Below, in pieces: positions 13,653-19,751 of a stretch of DNA of 31,642 bases (positions are counted from its first letter, which is position 1; every line of letters begins with the position of its first letter). A program made the translations under genes and the position numbers. A model generated the notes under the pieces. The model searched no databases. It had not been told where the DNA came from and saw only the letters and a list, made by a program, of their open reading frames with translations. Origin of the DNA: DASQWC01 sp035640475 (GTDB lineage: Bacteria > Actinomycetota > JAICYB01); NCBI GenBank assembly GCA_035640475.1, contig DASQWC010000079.1, forward strand, positions 1 to 31,642, given 5' to 3'.

Positions 13653-15152
13653 ATGACATCGCTCTGGATGGCAACCGACTCCGCGCCGGAACCGTATCCG
13701 GCGCTGAACCAGCCCGCGACCTTCGACGTCGCGGTTCTCGGCGGGGGCATCGCCGGCTTGACGACTGCGCTGCTCTGTCAGCGCGCAGGACTGTACGTCG
13801 GCGTGATCGAAGCGGCGCGCGTCGCGTCCGGAGTCACCGGCAACACCACGGCGAAGATCACCGCGCTTCAGGAGCCCGTCTACGCGCACGTGGCCGAGGA
13901 TTACGGCCCCAACGCGGCGACCGCATACGCAACGGCGAACATTGCCGCCGTCGACACGATCGCCCGGCTCGTCGATGAGCTCGGGATCGAGTGCTCGTTC
14001 GAACGGCAACCGGCCTACACGTACGCGACGACCTCGGAGGGAGCCGAGGAGCTCGTTCGTGAGCTCGAAGCGGCCCGGGCCGCCGGTCTGGACGTCGTCC
14101 CGACCGACGAGACGGGCTTGCCGTTCGACGTGACGTCCGCGCTGCGGCTGGACGATCAGGCGCAGTTCCACGCACGGCGCTACTGCCACGGCTTGGCGCG
14201 CGCAATCGTAAAGAGCGGCGGCGAGATCTTCGAGAACGTTCGCGCGACGCGGGTGAAATCGGGAGATCCGTGCGTCGTCGAGACCGATCACTCGGAAATC
14301 AGAGCGCGCGACGTCGTCGTCGCAACGCATATCCCGTTCATGTACCGAGGGCTGTTCTTCGCCAAAACGAGACCGTCCCGCTCGTATGCGCTGGCCGCGC
14401 GATGGGACGGCGCGTCGGTGGCGGGGATGTACCTCTCGGCGGATGCGCCGGTTCGGTCCGTGCGCGAGCACCGTGAGGACGGCCGGACCTGGCTCATCGT
14501 CGGCGGTGAGTCGCACAAGACCGGTCAGTCCGACGACGAGGAGGAACACTACGAGGCGCTGAGGAAATGGGGCGCCGCCCATTTCGGTATCGAGCGCTTC
14601 GAGTTCGAATGGTCGGCGCAGGATCTCATCTCGCCCGACGCCCTTCCGTTGATCGGGACTGCGACGGCGATGACGCCGCACGTCTGGGTCGCGACGGGCT
14701 TCCGAAAGTGGGGAATGACCAACGCGACGGCGGCAGCAGAGATGATCTCCACCGGAATCCAGGGAGAAGAGCATCCGCTCATCCACGTCTTCAGTCCGAG
14801 ACGCCACCCGCTGGCGACGCTGAAGCGAATCGGAGGCGAGGTTGTGGACACGGTCGCTCGTATGGCCGGCGATCTCGCTCCCAGCTCCGAGACCGAGAAG
14901 GCGTCGCCGGGTGAAGGCGTCGTCGAGCGCCGCGGCCGCGACAAGGTTGCGGTCTACGTGTCCGAGGAGGGAACGACGTTCGAGTTGTCGGCCGTGTGTA
15001 CACACCTCGGATGCACCGTCGCGTGGAACGACGCGGAGCACACGTGGGACTGTCCGTGCCACGGATCACGGTTCGCCGTCGACGGAACGGTGATCGAGGG
15101 CCCGGCGACGAAGCCCTTGGAGCGCATCGAGCAGGAACGCAAGGGCGCGTAG
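13653..15152 (+). CDS. FAD-dependent oxidoreductase (DAO fold) with C-terminal Rieske [2Fe-2S] domain
   Basis: A 499-aa fusion. Residues about 23-390 form a DAO-type flavoprotein: the dinucleotide motif VAVLGGGIAGLTTALL lies near 26-41, an acidic residue follows strand 2 (VIEAARVASG), and a late FAD-contact region reads WVATGFRKWGMTNA. Residues about 425-495 form a Rieske domain with CTHLGC (449-454) and CPCHGS (467-472). Cys449, His451, Cys467 and His470 would ligate the cluster, and Cys454/Cys469 could form the stabilising disulfide. This domain order is a known family (B. subtilis YhfW-like) of unsettled substrate; amine oxidation with electron transfer through the cluster is a reasonable idea. 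Either ATG 13653 or ATG 13668 could be the start; neither has a clear ribosome-binding site. It ends 31 bases before the convergent tRNA-His. Confidence 0.9.
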   Translation: MTSLWMATDSAPEPYPALNQPATFDVAVLGGGIAGLTTALLCQRAGLYVGVIEAARVASGVTGNTTAKITALQEPVYAHVAEDYGPNAATAYATANIAAVDTIARLVDELGIECSFERQPAYTYATTSEGAEELVRELEAARAAGLDVVPTDETGLPFDVTSALRLDDQAQFHARRYCHGLARAIVKSGGEIFENVRATRVKSGDPCVVETDHSEIRARDVVVATHIPFMYRGLFFAKTRPSRSYALAARWDGASVAGMYLSADAPVRSVREHREDGRTWLIVGGESHKTGQSDDEEEHYEALRKWGAAHFGIERFEFEWSAQDLISPDALPLIGTATAMTPHVWVATGFRKWGMTNATAAAEMISTGIQGEEHPLIHVFSPRRHPLATLKRIGGEVVDTVARMAGDLAPSSETEKASPGEGVVERRGRDKVAVYVSEEGTTFELSAVCTHLGCTVAWNDAEHTWDCPCHGSRFAVDGTVIEGPATKPLERIEQERKGA

Positions 15153-15183
15153 GTCAGTAGGACTGCGCTGCAGTCCTCCCGAG

Positions 15184-15259
15184 GGTGGCCGAGGGGACTT
15201 GAACCCCCGACCTCCTGAGCCACAGTCAGGCGCTCTAACCAAGCTGAGCTACGGCCACC
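15184..15259 (-). tRNA. tRNA-His (anticodon GTG)
   Basis: A 76-base tRNA on the minus strand including the extra G(-1). The G(-1) is at 15259 opposite discriminator C73 at 15184, the standard bacterial histidine identity pair. Acceptor GTGGCCG pairs with CGGCCAC, the anticodon stem is CCTGA/TCAGG around GTG (15223-15221), and the T-arm is GGGGGTTCAAGTCCCC. CCA is not encoded. Confidence 0.95.
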
Positions 15260-15263
15260 ATGC

Positions 15264-15279
15264 GTCGCGGAACCGCGAC
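15264..15279. other. 7-bp perfect hairpin in the tRNA-His leader
   Basis: GTCGCGG-AA-CCGCGAC lies between the TACAAT box and the tRNA 5' end, so it would be in the pre-tRNA leader four bases ahead of G(-1). It may guide 5' processing or be incidental. Confidence 0.4.
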
Positions 15280-15287
15280 TGCAGACC

Positions 15288-15293
15288 ATTGTA
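15288..15293 (-). promoter_or_regulatory. Putative -10 box TACAAT of tRNA-His
   Basis: A near-consensus TACAAT on the minus strand predicts a start near 15281, 22 bases before the tRNA. The -35 position (CTCTTA-like) is weak. It is one of the best -10 matches in the window. Confidence 0.5.
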
Positions 15294-15369
15294 AAGGCGC
15301 CATCTGCGACGTAAGAGGTCGTCCACGAACCCGTAGACCTAGGCAGGACACCTCGTGAGGGAGGAACGA

Positions 15370-15960
15370 ATGACGTCTGCGCGCAAGCCCCTTTCGGTCG
15401 TGGCAGGTTCGCTGCTCGTCCTCGTGGCGCTCTCGTCGAGTGCAGCCGCCCAGGTACCGAGTCTTCCGAGCGTTCCCAGCGTGCCCGACGTACCGATCCC
15501 CGAGCCCGTCGCCGAGACGCTTGGGGAGGTCCAGGGCATGATCGTCCCGATCCTCGTGGACGGCGCGCAGGCGGCATCTCCCGCCGCAAACGCACTCGGG
15601 TTCGGCCTCCGTCCGGCCTGTGCCGGTGCCGGAACGATCATCGTCGCGGGTGCCCTGCTCGGTGCCGCGCTGCCCCTGCCCATCAACCCGGGCCTGGGGC
15701 TCACGCCGGCGTTCGTGCTCTGCGGAGCCGCCTTCGAGCCCGGCCCCGCCGACGCGGTCTTCGAGCAGGCCGACGCTGCGGCCGGGGAGCAGGTCGAGGA
15801 CGCCAGCAAGACCGTCCTCGAGCCGGCCGCGACCACCATCGCGCCGTTGCGTCAGACACTCTCGAGTGTCTGCACGGTCGTCGCACTGGGGTCGTCGACG
15901 CCGAAGTACTTCCCGGCGCCGCTGAACCGCCCGGACTACGTCGGCACGCTCTGCGGCTAG
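15370..15960 (+). CDS. Secreted protein of unknown function
   Basis: A 196-aa protein with a clear signal peptide (SVVAGSLLVLVALSSSAAAQ, cleavage after about residue 28). A proline/valine/serine-rich linker (VPSLPSVPSVPDVPIPEPV) follows, then a mainly hydrophobic, alanine/glycine-rich domain (GAGTIIVAGALLGAALPLPI) with at least four cysteines (CAGAG, LCGAAF, VCTVV, TLCG) that could form two disulfides outside the cell. The middle hydrophobic stretch may insert in a membrane. There is no recognisable family or sorting signal. ATG 15370 is chosen over GTG 15355 because GGGAGGAA stands five bases upstream. It is followed 66 bases later by the HD-domain gene on the same strand. Confidence 0.65.
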   Translation: MTSARKPLSVVAGSLLVLVALSSSAAAQVPSLPSVPSVPDVPIPEPVAETLGEVQGMIVPILVDGAQAASPAANALGFGLRPACAGAGTIIVAGALLGAALPLPINPGLGLTPAFVLCGAAFEPGPADAVFEQADAAAGEQVEDASKTVLEPAATTIAPLRQTLSSVCTVVALGSSTPKYFPAPLNRPDYVGTLCG

Positions 15961-16026
15961 GGAGTGCGTCTGACCGCTGGGGTCGTGTAGCGTAGCCGTC
16001 CGATCACCGCCCTCGGAGGGGAATAG

Positions 16027-16737
16027 ATGGCCCGTGCCGTGGCGGAGGACCTCGAGCGCCTCCGCGAAGTCGTCCGGAATCGGTACGCGCAGAGCGGTCA
16101 GCCGGCCGAAGTCGTCGTCGCGCTGAACAAGCACAACGATCGCGTCCTCCAGCACGCCGAGGACATCGCCGCCGGCGAGGGTCTGGACGAAGCCGCGACC
16201 GAGGTCCTGAAGACCATCGCCGCGCTGCACGACATCGCGAAGGCGGACACGCACCTGATGCTGCACGCCGACGCCGGTGCCGACGCAGCAGAGGAAGAGC
16301 TCCGCAAGCTCGGCAAGGACGACGCGTTCGTCGCCGCGGTCGTCCAAGGCATCCGCTGTCACATGGGCCCGTTCCCGTTCATCGAGGAGCAGGCGGAGAA
16401 GTACGAAGCTCGTACCGGCGAGCATCTCGATCTGCCGCGGCCGCAGCTTCCGATCGAGAAGCTCTTCTACGACGCGGACATGCTTGCGCTCATCGATATC
16501 GAGGGCATCGAGAAGGTGGTCGTGCTCAGGCAAACCACGTCCGAGTTCATCGAAGAGGACAAGCGCACCAGCGCCGAGGAAAGCATCACTCCGCGGACGG
16601 CGGCGTACCGGTCCGCGATGCAGAGCGTGCATCGTGCCGTCGACACGCTGTTCAGCGATACGGCCAAGAAGCTCGCCGCCGCGCTCGTCGAGGAGGCCGA
16701 GCGCCACGTGGCCGAACGCCTCTCGACCGAGAGCTGA
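16027..16737 (+). CDS. HD-domain protein (putative metal-dependent phosphohydrolase)
   Basis: A 236-aa soluble protein with an HD-superfamily core. His43 (HAEDIAAG), the His68-Asp69 doublet in IAALHDIAKAD, His76/His80, His112 (IRCHMGPFP) and a later Asp in the YDADMLALID segment would bind a divalent metal pair. The superfamily hydrolyses phosphate esters, for example (p)ppGpp, dNTPs or cyclic dinucleotides; this protein lacks the RelA/SpoT partners or a GYP motif, so the substrate is unknown. A long C-terminal helical region (about 160-236, charged, coiled-coil-like) may oligomerise. The start is ATG with GGAGGGG six bases before it. A TAGCGT -10-like box lies at 15988-15993. Its stop is one base from the 3' end of convergent tRNA-Arg. 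Confidence 0.8.
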   Translation: MARAVAEDLERLREVVRNRYAQSGQPAEVVVALNKHNDRVLQHAEDIAAGEGLDEAATEVLKTIAALHDIAKADTHLMLHADAGADAAEEELRKLGKDDAFVAAVVQGIRCHMGPFPFIEEQAEKYEARTGEHLDLPRPQLPIEKLFYDADMLALIDIEGIEKVVVLRQTTSEFIEEDKRTSAEESITPRTAAYRSAMQSVHRAVDTLFSDTAKKLAAALVEEAERHVAERLSTES

Positions 16738-16738
16738 G

Positions 16739-16812
16739 CGCGGCCGCCGGGACTCGAACCCGGAACCTGCGGGTTAGAAGCCCGCTGCTCTATCCGGTTG
16801 AGCTACGGCCGC
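16739..16812 (-). tRNA. tRNA-Arg (anticodon TCT)
   Basis: A 74-base cloverleaf on the minus strand. Acceptor GCGGCCG pairs with CGGCCGC, the D-arm is AGCTCAACCGGATAGAGC, the anticodon loop is CTTCTAA with TCT at 16778-16776, and the T-arm is CCGGGTTCGAGTCCCGG. The discriminator is G and CCA is not encoded. It decodes AGA, a rare codon in such GC-rich genes. It lies 15 bases after the MPHTG protein gene and has no obvious promoter of its own, so it may be processed from that transcript. Confidence 0.95.
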
Positions 16813-16827
16813 AGTTGAGCGTTTCGG

Positions 16828-17274
16828 TCAGGACGAGTATGACCGGCGCATTGCGAACCGGACGCCGATGGCAAGCCCGAACACCGCGATGCCCCCGCCG
16901 ATGGCGCCACCGCCTGTATGCGGCATCGGTTCGGGCTCCGGAATAACCGGCGTCTCCGCCGGCGGGCCCGGCGCTTCGGGCTCGGGCGACGCCGTCGGTG
17001 CATCCGTGGGCGCTTCAGTCGGTTCGGCCGTCGGCTCTTCGGTCGGCTCGGGCGTGGAGGGCGCTTCGGTCTGGACCGGCGTGGTTGCGGGGGGCACGGC
17101 CGGTGCTTCGGTCGGCGTTGCCTGGACGCCGGGCGTCGTCTGATCCGTCGGAGAGGGGATTGCGGTCGGCAGTGCCATCCGATCCTCGTCGGAGCGCATG
17201 TCGAGCTCGAAGATGCCGACGATCGCGATCACCGACGCGAAGATGACGGCAATCCACGGAAAAACACGCTCCAC
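16828..17274 (-). CDS. Pro/Thr/Glu-rich wall-spanning protein with MPHTG sorting-like tail
   Basis: A 148-aa protein. An N-terminal hydrophobic segment (FPWIAVIFASVIAIVGIF, about 5-22) acts as signal or anchor. A low-complexity PT/PE/TEAP-repeat stretch (about 36-115) follows. The C-terminus has the layout of a cell-wall sorting signal: MPHTG (117-121), a hydrophobic run (AIGGGIAVFGLAIGVRFAM) and the basic end RRSYSS. The pentapeptide departs from LPXTG (Met for Leu), so sortase use is uncertain and it may simply be a second membrane anchor. The start is GTG with AGGAAGGG upstream. A good promoter (TTGGGT, 17 bases, TAGAAT) precedes it. tRNA-Arg follows 15 bases after the stop. Confidence 0.7.
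   Translation of the reverse strand: MERVFPWIAVIFASVIAIVGIFELDMRSDEDRMALPTAIPSPTDQTTPGVQATPTEAPAVPPATTPVQTEAPSTPEPTEEPTAEPTEAPTDAPTASPEPEAPGPPAETPVIPEPEPMPHTGGGAIGGGIAVFGLAIGVRFAMRRSYSS
16930..17169 (-). repeat. Degenerate PT/PE-rich coding repeat
   Basis: The sequence encodes reiterated TEAP, PTEE, PTEAPTDAPT-type units. Such regions form extended wall-spanning stalks. The units are similar but not identical. Confidence 0.7.
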
Positions 17275-17327
17275 AGGGGCCCTTCCTCAACGAGACGCAG
17301 CTGCCATCAACGGATTACAGCTGTGTC

Positions 17328-17356
17328 ATTCTACGGGCCGGGCGGCCTCGACCCAA
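17328..17356 (-). promoter_or_regulatory. Promoter TTGGGT-N17-TAGAAT for the MPHTG gene
   Basis: On the minus strand, TTGGGT (17356-17351) and TAGAAT (17333-17328) are separated by 17 bases, the best two-box match in the window. The start is predicted near 17321, giving a leader of about 47 bases. The leader carries two CAGCTG copies (17318-17323 and 17298-17303) that can pair around a 14-base loop. Confidence 0.55.
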
Positions 17357-17402
17357 GGAAGCAGCGAAGCGTAAACGGGCTGGTCAGAGCGGCGGAGTAT
17401 CG

Positions 17403-17473
17403 AGCGGGAGAGGGGAATTGAACCCCCGTCGCTAGATTGGAAGTCTAGAGCTCTACCATTGAGCTACTCCCGC
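17403..17473 (-). tRNA. tRNA-Gly (anticodon TCC)
   Basis: A 71-base cloverleaf on the minus strand. Acceptor GCGGGAG pairs with CTCCCGC, the D-arm is AGCTCAATGGTAGAGC, the anticodon stem is CTAGA/TCTAG around TCC, and the T-arm is CGGGGGTTCAATTCCCC. The discriminator is T (usual for glycine tRNA) and CCA is not encoded. It lies 14 bases after the cyclase stop codon. Confidence 0.95.
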
Positions 17474-17484
17474 GGCTGCGTCCG

Positions 17485-17490
17485 AGTCTA
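17485..17490 (-). promoter_or_regulatory. Putative -10 box TAGACT of tRNA-Gly, including the cyclase stop codon
   Basis: TAGACT begins with the TAG stop of the cyclase gene. Six bases later is the predicted start 17478, five bases ahead of the tRNA. No -35 of quality. Confidence 0.4.
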
Positions 17491-18813
17491 GCTGCGCGCC
17501 ACGGCGAACAGGCGCCATTTTTCGGGGACGCCTTTGAGCTCGTGCTCGCCGCGTTCCTCAAAGGCGATCCCGGACCCCGCCACGAGACCCTTCACCGTCT
17601 CGGACACGAGCACCTCCGATGCGCCGGCCAGGCTCCCGACGCGCGACGCGATGTGGACGGCGATCCCGGCGATGTCGGTGCCGCGCAGCTCGATCTCGCC
17701 CGAGTGAACGCCGACGCGCGCTTCGACCCCCAGATCCCGAATCGAATCGGTGACGGCAACGCCGCAGTCGATCGCCCGGGCCGGGCCGTCGAATGTTGCG
17801 AGGAAGCCGTCGCCGGTCGTCTTGATCTCGTTGCCCCGATGACGGCCGAGCTCGGCTCGCACGAGTCGTTCGTGATTGTCGAGCACTCGCCGCCAGTTGT
17901 CGTCTCCGAGCTCCGCGGCGCGCCGTGTCGACGAAACGAGGTCGGTGAACATCACCGTGGAGAGCACACGATCGACGCGTGCCGCCGGTTTCGCACCCGT
18001 GAGGAACTCCTCGACCTCGTCGAGCGCCGCCGGGTTCCCGAGCAGGCTGTGATCGATGCCCGGCAGCTCGACGAACTTCGCGTTCGGCAGGTGTTCGGCG
18101 ACGTAGCGACCGGCGCGCACGTTCACGACGCGGTCGCCGTGCGAGTGCAGCACGAGCGCAGGCTGGTGCACGAGGGGCAGGACATGGCGCACGTCGACGT
18201 CCAGGAACATCTCGTAATACTTCTTGCGCATGCCCGGACTCGCGCCCTGGCGTTCGAGCTTCGCGCCGAACTCGCGCATCTCCGGAATGTCCGCAATGCT
18301 CGGAACGAAGATCTCGGCCGTGATTCCCTGTCCCCAGTACTGTGCAAGCTCGGCGTCGGATTCGACGAGTGCATCTCGCGGAGCGGCGTACGGATAGTCG
18401 GGTGCCTCGGTCGTCCGTGCCATCGAACCAAAGAGGACGAGCGCGCTGACGCGTTCCGGGTACGTCGCCGCGAAGAGAAGGCTCATCGCGCCGCCCTCGG
18501 ACACGCCGAGCAACGCGGCGCGCTCCGACCCCGCGGCGTCCATGACGGCGCGGACGTCGTCCATCCGTTGCTCGAGCGTCGCGGGCTTATCGACCGGATC
18601 GGAGATACCGGTGCCGCGCTTGTCGAACAGGATCAGTCGGGAGAACGATCCCCAGCGCTCGTAGGTTTGCGCGAGCGGCGATTCCCAGAACAGATCGAGG
18701 TTCGAGATGTATCCCGGAACGACGACGAGGTCGAAGTCACCTCCCCCGGTGACCGTGTACGCGATCGATACATCACCCGACTGTGCGTACCGAACCTCAG
18801 GTTTCGTGATCAC
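17488..18813 (-). CDS. Alpha/beta-hydrolase fused to class III adenylate/guanylate cyclase
   Basis: A 441-aa fusion. Residues about 10-275 are an alpha/beta hydrolase: oxyanion strand VVVPGYISN, FDKRGTGIS, nucleophile elbow GVSEGG (Ser105), acid Asp227 in HSHGDRVV and His255 in GIDHSLLGN. Residues about 284-440 are a class III cyclase domain: VMFTDLVSST (metal Asp291), TTGDGFLATFDG (metal Asp335), VGVHSGEIE and AVHIASRVGSLAG (Arg391). It would make cAMP (or cGMP) from the triphosphate, with the hydrolase domain perhaps acting as a ligand sensor. This pairing is known in mycobacteria and other actinobacteria. GTG 18813 is chosen because homologous proteins begin a few residues before xRYAxSGDVxIAY; an ATG at 18855 would lie inside tRNA-Pro. 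The GTG is one base past the tRNA 3' end and has no Shine-Dalgarno. Confidence 0.88.
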   Translation of the reverse strand: MITKPEVRYAQSGDVSIAYTVTGGGDFDLVVVPGYISNLDLFWESPLAQTYERWGSFSRLILFDKRGTGISDPVDKPATLEQRMDDVRAVMDAAGSERAALLGVSEGGAMSLLFAATYPERVSALVLFGSMARTTEAPDYPYAAPRDALVESDAELAQYWGQGITAEIFVPSIADIPEMREFGAKLERQGASPGMRKKYYEMFLDVDVRHVLPLVHQPALVLHSHGDRVVNVRAGRYVAEHLPNAKFVELPGIDHSLLGNPAALDEVEEFLTGAKPAARVDRVLSTVMFTDLVSSTRRAAELGDDNWRRVLDNHERLVRAELGRHRGNEIKTTGDGFLATFDGPARAIDCGVAVTDSIRDLGVEARVGVHSGEIELRGTDIAGIAVHIASRVGSLAGASEVLVSETVKGLVAGSGIAFEERGEHELKGVPEKWRLFAVARS

Positions 18814-18814
18814 G

Positions 18815-18888
18815 TCGGGGCGGCGGGATTCGAACCCGCGACCCCCGGCTCCCAAAGCCGGTGCGCTCCCGGACTGCGCTACGCCCCG
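18815..18888 (-). tRNA. tRNA-Pro (anticodon TGG)
   Basis: A 74-base cloverleaf on the minus strand. Acceptor CGGGGCG pairs with CGCCCCG, the anticodon stem is CCGGC/GCCGG with TGG at 18854-18852, and the T-arm is GCGGGTTCGAATCCCGC. The discriminator is A and CCA is not encoded. It starts 6 bases after the methyltransferase stop; one base separates it from the cyclase GTG. Confidence 0.95.
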
Positions 18889-18894
18889 TGCGAA

Positions 18895-19713
18895 CTATCG
18901 TACGGGGCGTCTTCCCCACGCCGACACCATCGGTCCGGTGGAGAACGTGAATTTCGGATCGTCCATTTGCCGGAGGCGTTGCTCGGCGTCCTCCTGTGGG
19001 AAGCCGGCGTACTGCACGAGGTAGTCCTTCACGCGGTCGTAGGCCTTCCTGAACGTGCCGTTCGGATCGCCGTGCTCCATGCGGATCACCGATTCCGCCC
19101 CGATGTCCTCGAGCCCGAGCTCGAACAATCGCCGTGGGTGCTCACGCACCGAACTCGTCGACGCGCCGGTCATCGAAAGAAGCGCATTCAACGCCTTCGC
19201 TGTCCGGACGGCGAACCGGCGATTGGAGACGGGCCACGTGTAGTTCGTTGAATGACGGCTCTCGAGGTAGCCGAGATCGACGTCCTGTACGAGGAGCCAT
19301 CCGCCCGGTCGCACGGCGGCCGCCATCGTCGCGAGATGCTTGCCCGAGTCGGGCAGGTGCATCAGCACCATCCGTGCGTAGACGAGATCGAATGCGTCCT
19401 TCTCGATCTCGCCGGATGTGATGTCGAGCTGCCGGGTCTCGATTGCCGGATGCTCGAGGCCGGCGAGAAAGCGCGTGTCGATGTCCCCCGCAACCACTGA
19501 GCCACCCGGTGCGACGCGCTCGGCGAGCCAGGCCGTCATGGTTCCGCTGCCGGCTCCCACCTCCAGACAGCGCCAGCCCGCGGAGATGCCGAGCTTGTCG
19601 ATGTAGCGCTGGGTGTACGGATCCCAGATCGCCGCCTGCTCGTCGAGACGCTGCTTCTCTTCGGCGAGCGTGTTGTCCCAGAGGTAGTGCTCTGGACGGG
19701 TTTCGTCAGTCAC
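18895..19713 (-). CDS. SAM-dependent methyltransferase (class I)
   Basis: A 272-aa class I methyltransferase. Motif I is CLEVGAGSGTMTAWLA (about 49-64), motif II acidic residue VVAGDIDTRFL, motif III-like DAFDLVYARMVLMHLPD, and motif V VRPGGWLLVQDVD. This is the Methyltransf_11/UbiE-type layout; the substrate is a small molecule or unknown. A C-terminal helical part (about 195-272) is specific to this branch. GTG 19713 is selected because GGAGG stands four bases upstream, and extending to 19761 would run through the tig promoter. The stop codon TAG forms part of the -10 box proposed for tRNA-Pro downstream. Confidence 0.85.
   Translation of the reverse strand: MTDETRPEHYLWDNTLAEEKQRLDEQAAIWDPYTQRYIDKLGISAGWRCLEVGAGSGTMTAWLAERVAPGGSVVAGDIDTRFLAGLEHPAIETRQLDITSGEIEKDAFDLVYARMVLMHLPDSGKHLATMAAAVRPGGWLLVQDVDLGYLESRHSTNYTWPVSNRRFAVRTAKALNALLSMTGASTSSVREHPRRLFELGLEDIGAESVIRMEHGDPNGTFRKAYDRVKDYLVQYAGFPQEDAEQRLRQMDDPKFTFSTGPMVSAWGRRPVR
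18897..18902 (-). promoter_or_regulatory. Putative -10 box TACGAT of tRNA-Pro, overlapping the methyltransferase stop
   Basis: TACGAT spans the last sense codons and the T and A of the TAG stop. Six bases later is the predicted start 18890, two bases before the tRNA. There is no good -35. Confidence 0.4.
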
Positions 19714-19732
19714 GTGACCTCCGTCGTCGGGA

Positions 19733-19738
19733 TACCCT
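19733..19738 (+). promoter_or_regulatory. Putative -10 box TACCCT of tig
   Basis: TACCCT predicts a start at 19745, only seven bases before GTG 19752. No Shine-Dalgarno fits in such a leader. The same hexamer is used before the valS leader and the DUF916-like gene. Confidence 0.45.
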
Positions 19739-19751
19739 TGCTCCACCCCAA

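Noticed and set aside
13545..15062. 505-codon open frame antisense to the FAD/Rieske gene
   Set aside because: Arg/Asp/Val-rich shadow with no recognisable motif; the sense frame has complete FAD and Rieske motifs.
15235..16707. 490-codon minus-strand frame opposite the secreted and HD genes and tRNA-His
   Set aside because: It runs through a tRNA gene and reads as Arg/Gly/Asp-rich shadow; the plus-strand genes have a signal peptide, HD motif and ribosome-binding sites.
16739..18888. tRNA genes as attachment sites of an integrated element
   Set aside because: No integrase, no direct repeats of tRNA 3' ends nearby, and flanking genes have the same composition as the rest of the window.
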